A stretch of 64,000 nucleotides of DNA, taken from the NCBI GenBank assembly GCA_028015205.1, contig JAPWFG010000026.1, forward strand, positions 1,054,001-1,118,000, given 5' to 3'. The DNA is from Mytilisepta virgata. Its lineage: Eukaryota > Mollusca > Bivalvia > Mytilida > Mytilidae. The notes under the pieces are model-generated. The model made no database searches. It was not told the origin of the DNA and worked only from the letters and a program-made list of their open reading frames with translations. Each line of letters begins with the position of its first letter. The stretch's first letter is position 1. A program made the translations under genes and the position numbers. Below are positions 36,001 to 51,000 of this stretch, piece by piece.

Positions 36001-39000
36001 TTAAGGAGAAACGAGTTTGCTTTAACTGTTTCGGTAATCATAAGGTTTTTGAATGTAAATCGAAATATACATGTAGATATTGTAACAAGAAACATCATAG
36101 CAGTATTTGACGTTATAACGTTATAAATAGAAATTCCGTATCGAATGAAGATAAATCTGTAACAAAACCTGTCGATGGAGAGATATTCAATGCCTCAAAC
36201 ACAAAGACCGTCGCACGACATTCTGCAGTTACAGCACACACAGAAATACTATTAAAAACTGTGGTAGCGTCCGTTTGTTACGATGAAAGTATTATAACTA
36301 ATATTCTGTTCGATAGAGGCGCTCAAAATACTTTTATTACACAAGAAATAGTAGAAAATAACAATCCAAAGATACTAATATTAGATATAGTAAATTTATA
36401 CTATGCTGTATACGACGCATTTCAAGGAGTTACCTCTCATCAGCAGCATTAAAACCGAAACATGTGGAAGACCAAAAACCAAACTTATATTAAACAAGAA
36501 GTACTCAACCAAAAATACCGAAATAGGAAGCCAAATTTAAGCTAAGGAGATCTACCATGTGCAATACAAGGAATGAACCCTTAGTATTTCTATTATTTTT
36601 GAATTTTGCTAAATACTTGTAATTTCTGTAACAAATCAATGAATAATCATGTCAGACAAGTCTGACGACTGGGTTTGCGAATACCCTCGGGGACCTAGGG
36701 TCCACCAGCAGAGGCATCATCCCTACGAATTAAACCAAGTAGTAGGGTGAGTATCCGCATTTCGGCGTTTGGAGTGAAAGAAGGCGAGCTACGGTACTTG
36801 GAGAAATCTACCATATCACTCGAGACCGAAAGTAGAGAAAGAATTTCAATGGAAGTAATTTTTGTTCCGAAAATTGCCGCACCAATCTTTATAAAGGAAC
36901 GAGTACACATCAACAGATTGTCGTATTTAAGAGGATTACAGCTCGGTTACCCAGTCACAGATGATAAAAAGTTCAAAATTTCTTTACTTGTTGGAGCAGA
37001 TTACTATTGGTCTTTAGTATAAGATGAAATTATTCGAATTAACGGACCAACAGCTGTTAAATCCAAAATTGGCTATTTGTTACATGTATCAGGGCCGATG
37101 AATACAAGTCTTTGAAATAAACAATGGAGTTCAACAATGATGAATATTCTAGTTGCGCATAAACAAGAAGAGTGCAATTTACAGAGATTTTGTGAGATAG
37201 AATCTGGTGGAATAAAGATGAGTTCCAAAGAAAATACAAAGAGTTTACGAGGCATAATGTTGGAGTACCACAATTCTTGTATAACCTACAAGGAGAATAA
37301 ATATATCGCCAAACTTCCATGGAAACCAGATCATCTAGAGTTACCTACCAATGAATTTGTAGCAAGAAGGAGGACTCAAAATGTAATAACTAGGTTAGCA
37401 AAAGACCGGGAGATGTTAAATGTATACGATAAAATAATCAGAGAACAAGAGATGAAAGAATTCATTGAAAAGGTACCCACAAAAGAAATAGACAAAAAAA
37501 ATGGACGAATCCATTATATACAATGAAGAAGAAATCAAACACGACCCCAATAAAAATCGTGTATGATTGCAGTTGCCGTGAAAATCAGGATTTACCCAGT
37601 CTTAATGACTGTCTATCTTCTACGCCACCTATTTTAAATAAAATTACAAACATTCTTACAAGATTTATATTAGGAAAATATGGTATCACAACAGATGTAG
37701 AAAAGGAATTTTTACAAGTCAGATTGGATAAAGAAGACCTAGACGCTACAAGATTTTTTGGCTTTCCGACCCGAATGACCCTGCCAGCGATTTGACCATC
37801 TACAGATTTAAAGTTGCCCTATTTCGAGGAACGTGGTCTCCATTTGAATTCGACATTGTTGAAACATTTATCTATACACCCGAGCAAAGTATCATGGAGT
37901 CTGAGGAATTAGCAGTCAATTATTTTAAGGAATCGAGAGAGTTACTAAAACAAGGAGGCTTTAACTTTCGATCTTGGATGTCAAACAGCAACAAACTTAG
38001 AAATGTAGCCCATGCCGATAAATGCTAGATGGAGACAAGGAGACACAAATTTTGGGGATGCGCTGGAAAACATCTATTTATGATCCGTTGGAGGTACTAG
38101 GGCCGATCACAGTTAGAGCAAAAATACAAATGTACATATTGAAGAACTTAAGGGATATTCATGGGCCATTACCGGAGGATATAAATTGAAAATGGATGGG
38201 CTGATGTGAAGAAAGACTGAAATTACCAAGATATTATTTTGAAAAATTAGACGAGATAAACAGCGAACCCACACTACACGTTTTTGTTGATGCAAGTTAA
38301 AAGGCATATGGAGCATCTGGTTACTTGAGCAAAGGCAAATTTTCAACAATTGTAATTGCAAAGAACTGTGTTCCATCGTAGAAAGAAATTAATTTACCAA
38401 AATTAGTATTAATGTCTGCAGTGATCGGAGCTCGACTAGGAAAAAAATATAATCGAAAATTTAGGAATAAAAAAGAGCGATAGTCAAATAGTTCTACATT
38501 GGCTTACATGAACGAAACCTTTAACTAAATTTGTAGAAATTCGTGTTAGTGAAATAATAGATATTACAGGAAATTATAAATGGAAATATTTACCAGCTGA
38601 CCTACAAACGCGCGGTATTTCTGAAATTTGATGAGTCTACATTGTGAATGCATGGACCAGTGGATCACGGACCAGAGTAAATGACCAACATGGACCGGAC
38701 ATGTGAAGATTAGTAATCATCTTGCCAATATTATACGCACAGAGAATGGTAACATTGATGATGAAACTCCATGTAATCAGCATAAAATATCACAGATGAT
38801 AGATATTAATATGTTTTCTGAATTACATAAACTTTTAACTGTGACTGGTTATGTCTTAAGGTTTATAAAGAACTGTAAGAAGAAACGACCGTATCGACTT
38901 AGGAGTTCTCAAAGATACAGAAAACGGGAAACAATACTCACAAATGAGCAGATAGCATCGGCATTGAATTTATGGATAAAGGAGACACAACAGGAGAAAT

Positions 39001-42000
39001 TTATGAAGAAGAGAGAAAATGTTTTACAGATACCGAAAACCAAATCTCTATCACTTTTACAACAACTGCGCTTATTTATGGATGAAAGTGGGATCATACG
39101 ATGTGAGGGACGAATACACAATTCAAATCTAGATTTTACTACCAAAGAACTACAAATTTACCGATCTTGTTATAACGGACGCACGTGTAAGAATTTTACA
39201 TTCAGAAGTTGGTCAGACTATTACACAGATTAGACAGTCGAACTGGATACCGTCAATAAGACACTGCGTAAACAGTGTATTACGCAAATGCATACAATGC
39301 CAGAAAGTAATTGGTAAACCTTTTCCCAGACCTGATCCACCACTACCAAACCATCGAGTGAAGGACACCATACCATTTTGGACTACGGGAATAGACTTCC
39401 CTGGTCCCTTGCATGTCAAATATAAATCACCTGAACTGCAGAAAGTTTCTATATGTTTATATACGTGTGCATGCATACGAGTTGTACATTTGGAACTTCT
39501 ACCCGATTTATCGTTGAACACTTTTATTTTGGCATTCAGACGTTTTATCAGCCGAAATGGAACACCGCAAACTGTTTATTCCGATAACGCCCCTACATTT
39601 GTAGCCGCATCAAATGAATTGAAAAATCAGTTAAATTTACATATAAGATGGACATTCATACCAATGGAACGCCTTGGGATAGCGGATGGTGGGAACGTTT
39701 AATTGGCTTGACAAAAATGACTTTAAAGAAGGTTTTTGGCAGAGCACTCGTCAGTGAACAGACACTGAGAACAATACTATCTGAGTTTGAAACGGTTATA
39801 AACAATCGCCCACTTACATACATATCTTCAGATATCAGAGACCCAGAGCCAGACACCGTCACACTTTTTACATGGAAGATTCATTTCGACGACAAATATC
39901 CACGACACACACAACGCGGAAATTCACGAACTGGATGAAACCCCTGCAAACAAACTTTTTGAGAGAAAAAGACTTTTATTAGACCATTTTGCGAAACGTT
40001 GGTCTAGTGAATACCTAACAGGATTACGAGAATATCATCGAGCTGCTGGAAGAAATAATAGACAAGTTAATATCGGCGAAATCCTTCAGACAGAAAATTA
40101 TTAACCTCGACTTTTATGGAGACTTGGTATTATAGAGGACGTTATCACAAGAGCTGATGGACTTATTCTTCAGCAAAAGTATGTACTTCAAGAGGACTTG
40201 TTACCACACGACCTATTGTGAAATTATATTCATTAGAACTTTAGTTGATGATTAAATTATGGACTGTAATTTTCGATTTATAATGGACTGTAAAAGTGAA
40301 AGTTTTTAAAGGAAATGTTTGTTAAAACCTTTATTAGAACGTTTCTAATTTATTCTCGTTTTTTTTTTTTTTTCGTTTAATTTATTTTCTTTGCATTTTT
40401 GTGGGCCCAAGGATGTTGTGAATTTGGGCTAAGAGAATTTAGTTAACGTAATGTAACGTTATATTTGGCGGACTTTCGCGCACACTATTGAAAATGTAAC
40501 ATCATTGTTACGTGATTACGATTTACAAGAAATAAAGAATCTAAACTGGCCAGACGTTTTTGTTGTCTAACATATTTATTAAGTTATACTGAAGTCAATT
40601 TACACTCATACCTATTTCGATGCACAAGATGTGCACATTTCGTCGATTTACGACTCACCAATTGTGCTCAAGGCCTAATATGATGAAAATTAAAACAACA
40701 ACCCATAAAGCTGAAGAGCAAATTTAAAACTGTCAAAATGACCAAAGAGTGTAAGGCCAAAGCATCCAAGGTTCGAGCTATGCACGAGGGAGACACTCCT
40801 TAGTTCTTACAAATTCCATAATTTTGTAACAGTAAATTTTAAGTATCAATTTTGAGCTAGTATCGAGATACTAGCAAAATGAGCTGCGGATACCCCCGTG
40901 GACTTGGAGTCCACCAGCAGTGACATCGACGCAGAGGTAAAAATGAAATTCTTTGATACCAATTTTGAGACACAAGATCAAGATATAGAAAGACAACATA
41001 CCAAGTTATTATGAATATATTTACATGTGTATAGTAGCTTCATGCTAGATCTGTTGTTTCGGTTGCTTCATTGATGACCTAGACAGACAATTTGCATGTG
41101 TATAATAGCTTCATGCTAGATCTGTTGTTTCGGTTGCTTCATTGATGACCTAGACAGACAATTTGCATGTGTATAATAGCTTCATGCTAGATCTGTTGTT
41201 TCGGTTGCTTCATTGATGACCTAGACAGACAATTTGCATGTGTATAATAGCTTCATGCTAGATCTGTTGTTTCGGTTGCTTCATTGATGACCTAGACAGA
41301 CAATTTGCATGTGTATAATAGCTTCATTCTAGATCTGTTGTTTCTGTTGCTTCATTGATGACCTAGACAGACAAACTAATAACCGGCGCGTAGCGGATGT
41401 TTTTTGTTATCATTAGCTTGGTATGTATTTCATATTATCAAACAAAATTATGGGAGACGACTACGTATACCTTGAAACCATTGCCGCCAAAATTGATTCC
41501 GTGGATTCAAAAACGAAGATAAGGAGATATAATATAATATAATTCAGCCGCTATTCAATGCTTGATTAATGAACTAGGATGGCTAGTTCACTTGGCAACC
41601 CTACCTATAAAGCTACTACACTTTCAAAGGAAGAAATAACCGACAATCATAGATCGGTCTTATCGTCATTTGGTATACCCAAGGTACATAATTGTCCATA
41701 CAAACAACGCTTTATAGCTGAATCTGCCAAGTGTTCCACCAAACCATTGTCTCAACTTCTAACTTCTATTTTAACAGCTGTCAAAACGGGCCCCCAAATT
41801 TATTGCGAGACAAGCTATTCAATGTGTGGTATCAATCAAATGTGGATATTAAAGAACTCCAAAGACTTATTTGAGATTTTACGATCTCGGTCCATTTCAG
41901 TCTGTAACAGCATAAAAACATTTGATTTCTCTACCCTCTATACCACCATTCCTCATTCACAACTGAAGGAGTTGAAATATCGAATCCATCAAAGCTTTCA

Positions 42001-45000
42001 AAATAAAAATGGAAACAGCAGATACACATACCTTGTCATTGGTAGAGAGAAATCATACTTGGTTAAAACCCACTCTAAATCTAACAAAAAATATACAGGG
42101 GACAAAATCGTCCTGATGATTGATTTTTTGATTGACAACATACATGTATTTGTTCAATTTGGTGAGCATGTTTTCCAACAAACAATTGGCATTCCCATGT
42201 GTACGAACTGTGCGCCACTCCTGGCCGACTTGTTCCTTTACTCATATGAGGCAGACTTCATTGACGGGCTTCTTAAGAAAAAACAGAAGAAGTTAGCCCG
42301 TACCTTTAATTTCAGCTTCCGCTACATAGATGATGTTTTATCACTCAACAATTCCCATTTTGGGAATTTCTTACATCTCATCTATCCCAATAAGCTCGAA
42401 ATTAAGGATACCACTGACACTGCCAAGTCTGCATCTTATCTTGACCTTCACATCTAAATTGACACCAGAGGAAGGTTGAATACAAAACTTTACGACAAAC
42501 GGGATGACTTTGACTTTCCAATCGTCAACTTCCCATTTTTAGCGGCAATATTCCAGAAGCGCCGGCGTATGGAGTATATATTTCACAACTCACACGTTAT
42601 ATCAGAGCTTGTGACATATACACTGAGCCCGGCTAAAGATAGAAAAGTTGCTCAGACAGGGGTATGTTGCTCCTAATATGGAGTATCCTTATTTGTTTTA
42701 TTGACTTTGTTGACAGGTATGAAAAACCGTTTCCCAAATGAAAAAGGACCTGTTCCATTGATGTTATCCCTTGCTCATACCGGATTTTGACATGGGCAGC
42801 ATGATGGGTGTCCTGCTTACTCTTCCGGAGCACCTGAGTCTACCCCCGGTTTTTTGTATGTTGTTCATATGTTTTTAGTTTTTAATTGTAATGCATGTAT
42901 TGTTTTGATCTTGTCTTCGTAGTTCTTCGGAGTTTGTCAGTTGTTTCGATTTTTCCCTCCTTCGAATATCCGTTTGGTATTTCTTGACTTTACCTTTTTT
43001 GCTTTTAAGTAACGGCAGTCATTTTGGTTAGACGTCGTGGATGCCAGATACAATTTCAGAAGGGTTCCACCCAAATTCTGGTCTTAAGGGTTAAGACATT
43101 TATAGGAAAATTTATGACCTCGCACCAAAAAAAAAGTTTTAATAATGAAAATTGAACAGTTTTGTGAAAGAAAATAAACCAGAAATGGTCACTTTTGATT
43201 TTACGTAATACCACCATACAATATGGCATACACTACATTATACAACTTGCTGATTTGTGAAAGATTAATACGAAGACCAAAGGCGAAAACGCACCACCAA
43301 CTACAAAAATGTTACTTACAAGCCAGGGCATGTGACAGCTTTTGTGCATATTTTTTGAGGTGGTGAAGTAGTAAACCTTTTGGCTAATTCGACCATTTCC
43401 AATGCATTCATCAATCCAAATCCCATTTTGGCATTAACTGAAACATACAGACATTTAATAAATACATATGTCCATCACCTGGACTTAAAATAGTTTTAAA
43501 TGTTTTTTATGTTTTCCATAAAACTACACAGCTTTAATATGTAAAGTAAAATTTTATTGAATTACAATATAATAATGTGTCAAGGGTTTTTTTTATTTGA
43601 CTCTGGCTAAGGGGTTTGGACTGCAAATGAAGCCCTATTCAGTAATTCCGTGTTTTGTCTATTGTTCCCTTGTCTGATCAAAACAAACAGACAAGAGAAA
43701 TAAGATAATTTGTTTTAATAAAACCTGAAGGTCAATGTTGATGCAAAGATGTAAAGTTAAGTAGGGGAACAATGCGACACAACTCTTACAACAGTGTACA
43801 CAACTGCGGAAGCATTATACATATTAAACAGAGGAACGCCAATTATCATACATCTATGTTTTCCTGTTTTGAATTCTTAGGCTTTCATTGAAACTTTCTA
43901 GGCTACTTTTCAAATATTTTCAGAATTCGAACATTAGTAACTTTTATGCAATGAACAATAACACTAAATATTAAAAACAGATAAACACATATATACACAA
44001 ATGACCAAAATTGTGTCATAGTTTAAATCAGTGAAAACGTCATGGATTTGATCAATCCTTTAGTATCCAAGTCTTTCAGAAATTTATCATTTACTCGTTA
44101 GTTCTTTATACTTACATTATCTATAAAAATCTGGCTGAATTATATTATGTCAGTCATTTGCTTATCAACGTAACCAAGCTACCAAGAATGATTTTTTTTA
44201 TTAACAAAGTATAAATCGTTTGTATATAATGATTTTTGTTGGATTGAAAAATAAAAATGGTTTCTATATATTGAAGACTATTATTTTGTTTCCGAAAAAC
44301 ATACACCAAAATCCTCGTCCATTTCTATTCCATTTTCTTTTAGGAAAGAAGGTATCCTTGAATTCATATCGTTTGGAAGTTCGTGCCACTAAATGTTGAA
44401 CATCTCTCCATGTTAAATTTGGGCTATAAACATAAAATAATTATACTCATTAATTTTTATATTTTTACACCGATCTCATTTTGATGATTTCACGTATTTT
44501 ATTCATCTACGATTTTCTTATGTGGCATGTTTGATGTATGCCTTCCACCCTTTGTGTGTATAAATGTGTATTTGTTCAATAACGTTCAAGTAGTAGCTTT
44601 GCTAGATTTTGCAAAATATAGGGGTCTATGTACAACTAATTCTAAAAAAAGGTAAAATGAAATTAGATGATGTACTTTAAATTTCTGGTGATTTGAAGTC
44701 ACGTCGAATACTTTAGTCGAAGAGTATTCTGTGTTATAAGAACATCAACAATATATCACTAGTCTTGGCATTCAAATAGCGTCTACTTTCCTATCGTTAA
44801 CTTTCCCTTCTTGCGTAGCAATATACCAGCATCGCCTGCATATGGCGCCTACTTTTCTTAGCTTATCCGATATTTAAGGGCATGCGTGAGTTACCATGAT
44901 TTTCGACAAAGAGGATTACTACTGTCACAAAAGCTTCTTAACCAGGGTTTTATCAGAGATAAGTTGATGTCATCACTTAGGCAATTTTACGGTCGTCATT

Positions 45001-48000
45001 ACAAATTGATATCTTAGATGATGTTGGACCTGTTCCCACTGTCTTAACATTACATGTAACTCCACCGATTTGTGACTACCACCGGATTGACTTTGTTGAA
45101 CTTCACGACGGGTAGCGTATACGGAGCAGGAACTCCTTACCCTTCCGGATCACCTGAGTTCACTCCTGGTTTTGATAGGAGTTGTGCTCATTGTTGTTTA
45201 GTTTTCAGTGTTTATTTGTTTAGCTTGTGGTTGTTCATTTGTCTTCCAGGGTTTTGTCTGTCTAATGGATTGCGATTGTTGGATTGCTCTTTATCTATAT
45301 TTGTCCTCTTTAATCGTACAAAACATTAATTCACGCAAGAATAACGTTGTTCGGAAAATTTTTCAAATAAGAAGTTCAATATAAATTATTCATTAATTAT
45401 TAGTTATGAGAGTTAAGTCACTTCTTTGAGTGAAATATATCTTTTGCTTCATATATGAAATATAAGATTTTCTTCCACATTTTAAGATGGTATCATTGGT
45501 ATCATTAAAATTTAAGCAACTGCCCATGAGGTAAGGCATCTGTGCTTACAACTCACCATGAAATACAAACAGAATTATTTATATTATCTATGGTCTATGG
45601 AATACAAATTATGAACTACTAAGATGAAAGGGTAAGTCTTATCAAATATATTTTTCCTATTTGGGCCAAATAAAGGCAACAACGAACGTCAAATTAAGAT
45701 TCAGAGGAAAAAGAATAGTTACTTTGCTTCCAATGCTAATGCTATAATTCCAACAGCTATAGGAGCTGCAAACGACGTACCACTCTGAGTTGGCCCCGTA
45801 CAAGAATCAACTACTTTGGCTCCAGTCTTAAATACAGAAAACAATCATTTTAAATTGAGGTTTAAGTATTATGCGAAAATGTTATGTCAATCATCAAATA
45901 AACTATAATTAAACAGAAAAAATACAAAAAAGTGCATTTATATTCTGCAAGCTATGATTAAAAGAATAAAATTACTTAGACGCATGATAACAAATATGAA
46001 ACATTATCATGATTATCGGGTATTTACCTTTGGGCAGGCAGGAAATTACTGTATCTTAAATTTTCTTGAAAATTAAAATATTAAACTTTTTTTTCAGGTT
46101 TTATCCATTTCGGTTGAATTTCTAATATTTCTAAACTATATACTTATGGATACAAAATAAAGTTTAAATTATAAAAGGGTATTTTGCAAAAATGACAAAA
46201 ATAAATATGTCAAATTCCAACTGAAAGTGTACTTAGTGGTACAAAACAACACTTAAAAATTGTAAATGATTTAGAGGAACAATATTCATGTTAGACCGGT
46301 GCTTGTTTACTCTGAGTCCCCGAGGGCATTACCAGCTCAGTTGCTCAGATACTAGCCCGAAACTGATTGGTAAAATTTACTGTTACAAAAATTTTAAATT
46401 TGTGAAAAGTAAGGAGTATCTCCCTCATGCATAGGTTTGTCCTTAGATGGTTTTGGCTTTCTGTTATCTTGCCGTTTTTCAATTTTCTCTTTACCTTTTT
46501 GGATTATTGTTTTGCATCTTCACATTTCAGGCCTTGGGCACAACAAATAGTCGTAGCTCGACGAAATGTGCACATCTTGTGCATCAAAATTGGTATCAAA
46601 TAATGTATTTATAGCCCAATAAAGGTCAAAATCTTTTTTATAACTTGCACCCATGACGACGTTATGACGCTGCAATCATGGCAGTGGAGTGATATGTCGA
46701 GACAATATTGAAATCGTGTTTTACCTCGTCAAATATAAAATGTAATTATAAGATTTGAATGCATCATTTAGTAGTTTTTATGGTTGTACAATTCTTGACC
46801 GAGCGCAAATTTTTGTATGTGCTTCGGTCAAGACTTTTACATCCTAATAAAACTACAAAAACGGAAATATTCAATGCTTAATAGAAATGGACCAAAGGAA
46901 ATAATGTCATTTCAAACTCCATCTGTGTTCATTGGGCCTAGTAATTTTCCAAATTCAAATGATTTGGTGAAAATAAGCAACAAATGTGATCACAGGAATG
47001 GTCCAAAATTACTATGCCATCAAAACAACAGAAATTCTAACAAAAATAACATAAAAGAGAATAAAACGCTAACATCTAAACAACAGCCAGTAAATTTTGA
47101 CTTGATATAGACACCAAACAGTGGTGAATTAAACTGGTTTTACGGGCACCTAATGCTTTCTTCCACCATCTTATCTATCATGCACCTTTTGTGCCAATGG
47201 TCAGGTTATTGTACAGAAATCCTGATTTATGTTATTAATTACATTAAAATATGGTGTACATGGGGACCGACAATATTTTTCTATGTACAAAGGGTGTCAA
47301 TCTTGAGTGGTAATAGGCACCCGAGCATTATTCAAATTTGATCTGCGCACTACGGTTCTAAGCATTGCAAATAGCTCGCTTCGGCAAACTAAATTTACAC
47401 TCAGAAAACCAAATGTGACAGATGGGAGGATGGAATGGGATGTGGATAAATATGTATTCGGCTTAATTTACTTGATTAAATGTAATTAATATTTAACAAT
47501 GATTAATATTAAAAGTTCTACTGTAATGTCAATTTTACCAATCTTTTGAAATCTAAATCCCCGCCATATGCAGAAGCCATAATACTGGACCCTTGCTGTC
47601 CATAAATCACAGTCGATGAATATCCAACAGTTGTGATGGCAATCGAATGAATATTAGAGTGTAAACCATCTACAGCGGTATTTGCTATACCTCCACGATT
47701 TCCTGCAGCCCATACATATATATTTCCTTTTCCGTCTCTACCCTTTAAAAATGAACAAAAAGAATCTCATATTCGTCATTTTAATTGCAAAATGTGTTAT
47801 AAGAATTTCTAATGGTCGGAAACACATTTTGGTTCGAACGCAAGCAGGTTAATTGTCCTATTCTCTTGATGAATAATTATAGTACAATGTATAATCTACA
47901 TGTACATGTAATCTTCAAATTCTAATAGCTAAATATATACAACGAGTGACCGAACAACACATTATTGAATACAAAATTTAATTTTCAACAAAATTATCCT

Positions 48001-51000
48001 TCGTCATTGAAAAATATGTTTCCAATAGTAAAATACACACTGCACAATACAACCACAGAAATTGTCTATTCCTCGATTTTTCACCCTGTTAAAAATCTTT
48101 CGTTATATACATAGCTTTTGTCTAAGCTTTGTTTAAATAAAACAAAATACCGAAATAAATTTTGACTGACCAAAAGATCAAAATACTGGAAAACCGGTTA
48201 AAGATATAATGATGAATTAATAAGCACAACCATCAAATATCTAAATAATTAAAACAAACAGATATCCAAACTCAGCTAAGGGTTAAATCTGCATCAAAAG
48301 GAAGAGCCTTAGAAATTTCTGGTAATTTTTGTCAATTTTGAACGGAAAATTTAAAGGCATTTGAGTAATGAATCATACCATGACAAAAGTTCTGTCTACT
48401 GGGATGATAATACTCTCGGGGACAGTCCACCAGCAGTGACATAAACCTAGTGGTAGTAATAAAACGTATCACAAAATACCGAAATGAATTTAATGCACTG
48501 TACGGCCATTTCGTTGACTGACAACTCATCAGCAGTGCTCAGTCGAGATCAAAATACTGGAAAACCGGTTAAAGATATAATGATGAATTAATAAGCACAA
48601 CCATCAAAACTTATTTATTTAAAGTGGATTGGGAAACAAGTTATACCAACTATAACTTGTTTCACAATCCACTATAATTAAATAAGTTTTAACATTACGT
48701 TTATATACTGTGACAACTTGCTTCTAGTGTCAGCAGGCTTGAATTTGTTTTTCTGACAGTTTTCATTTTATTTTAAGATTATTTACTCAACAGTTTTATC
48801 TATGGCACACCATTGTGATTAGCTATCATATTGAAACTACTCGGTGGACCCATCCTATCTAAATGTAATGCTGTATATCACCACTTCAGTTGGTAGTTTG
48901 ATACTTGCATATTGATTGTCTTGTATGCACAGCCATTTTTCCTTGTTATATATTAAATACTTGTTGACTGGGTATGAGAGGGATAGTAAGTTTATTTTTT
49001 CCGAGATACCAACTGTTGCCAAGGGGCAATAGTTGGTATCGGGGGAACTATTAACTTACTATTCTCCGAATAAGCAGTCAAAAGGTGTTTTGTTATACCT
49101 AACAAATTGATTGATGGTTTACTAAATTTTTTGATGTTTTTTAACATCGCTGTGTTCCAACATATCCATTTAAACCTCCTCGGATTTGGAAGCGAACCGT
49201 TACCCAATGATGGCGGCCATTGTCGTCTGACAAATCAATATTTTCCATGTTCTAGGATTTTTACTTTACGATCAGATCAAAAGAAATTTCGAGTAAAAAC
49301 GCTTGATGTTATATATAGGGGAAAATAGTCATCAAACTATTAATAGGCTCTTTGTAGTCTTTTTGAAATAGCAAATTTAACTACAATAATTTTTTTATGT
49401 AGATAATTTAAATTTCCTATGCAACATTTCGGTCCTGAGTACTGTAGATGGGACTTAATTGATTGAATGATGCATGTCTTTTTATTAAAAAAATCTTTAC
49501 CTAATATGCCCTTTTGGTTTGATTGGGAGTTAATGACAGCATTGAAAGATGACAATTCAAGTCCTTCCCTTAATACATACTTTCATGACATATGATAGCA
49601 AATTAAAACTAAAATAAAATTATTACAATTCTAAAGAACAATAATTACATTAAAAGCAATAATAAAAGCATAAAAGGGTAAAAAAAATTCAACTTACGTT
49701 TTTTGATACTGTTTCAATAACATAATCCATGATAGTACTGTCTCTGAAGGAGTAACGGTTATCACGCCCCCAGCTATTACAATATATGTCGACGTATTCG
49801 TGATGATGCATAAGAGCTCGTGCTATTTGAAGATTAGTTAATATAACTCCTCCAGATATTCCGAGTAAACCAACAGCTGCAAAATAGACATAGCACAGTT
49901 GCTAGTATTGCTAGCCCCAAATTGATACTTTAAATTTACTGTTACAAAATTATACAATTTGTCAAAACTAAGGGGTATTTCCCTCGTTCATAGCTCTGTA
50001 GATGGTTTTTTTTTTGCTTCACCGCATTTTGGCATTTGCTTTTCAACGTTTTGGATTTTTGTTTTTCTTTTCAACAGTTTAGACTTTTAGCATAACCATA
50101 ATGAGTCGTAAATCTGCGAAATCTGCACATCTTGTTCATCAAAATTGGTATCATTGTAAATATAATAAAATTAATTAAACAAATTATTTGAAATTATAAA
50201 CATTAGGGGTACAAAATGTGATGCACATTAGGGTATTTTCTCCTAAGTTATACAAAGAGTGACCTAAATATGCAGATGAATATAGTACTCCATAAAAAAA
50301 GATCGAAATTACCAAATAAATGCAACATATGGATTAACCTATGTAACACGGCCTTTACATGCGAAAATAACTTGTTATATGTTTGTATAAGGCGGTTACG
50401 TCAGGAATTTCAATTTACTGAAAAACTGATACTGAACGATGAAGTTGCTCTAAAATATCTGGAACATAATTGACCACGTGTTTCTCACAAATATCCAGCA
50501 TGTTTAACCCTTTAATCAAAATGTCGCTTTAGCGCCGAAAGAGTTAATACAACTCCGGAAACGTGATATACATAAAGATTCTCCTTCAGGTACGAGTGAA
50601 ATATGGAATTTCTCCAATCGAGATGGTTAAATTTTCGATTTTCAATCTTAAATTTAACTATTGAGACTGGATAAATTCCATAACTCACGAGTAAATTGAA
50701 GGAGAATCTGTTTCTCCTATGATTTTCTACAAAAACCTCAAGAAAATGTCGTTGCTATGTAGTTTGTTTACATAGACGTCATTTCGGGACTTCTCTAGTT
50801 TATCGTTCCAATAACGGTAGAAAAAACCTCGGTAATTCCCACGTAGAAATTTAATAATCGAGAAGTGGTTAAAAATATTATGTATTTTTATCCCACCGAT
50901 TAAACACGTCAAGAATAGGAGAAATGTACTTATCTCATTTTTATGGACGCAGTCTTCGATTGACGATGTGAAATTCAACTTGAGAAAAGCTATCTCTACA

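Larger units (their letters stand above)
34107..40608 (+). mobile_element. Full-length BEL/Pao LTR retrotransposon, inactive
   Basis: About 6.5 kb with 195-bp LTRs that begin TGT and end CA, flanked by a 4-bp duplication TACC. Inside, in order: gag with zinc knuckles, aspartic protease/DUF1758, reverse transcriptase, RNase H, integrase and DUF5641. Every coding part is broken by stops, frameshifts, deletions or nested insertions. It lies antisense in the S8 protease intron between exons 12 and 13. LTRs differ at several positions, so the insertion is not recent. Confidence 0.92.
34092..40985 (+). repeat. Dispersed short repeat split by the BEL/Pao insertion
   Basis: The first bases (taattctttggtacc, 34092-34106) are left of the LTR element and the rest (40609-40985, from tacctatttcgatgcacaag) is right of it. 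Removing the element and one TACC rebuilds the normal start of the repeat. The remainder includes ctcaaggcctaatatg, gagggagacactcctta and ccaccagcagtgacatc. Confidence 0.8.

Noticed and set aside
44305..44423. Apparent frameshift in S8 exon 11, because a second frame reads a plausible ENGIEMDEDFG
   Set aside because: Using the gtatgt donor keeps the original frame through WNRNGRGFW and joins the next exon in phase; the second frame is chance.
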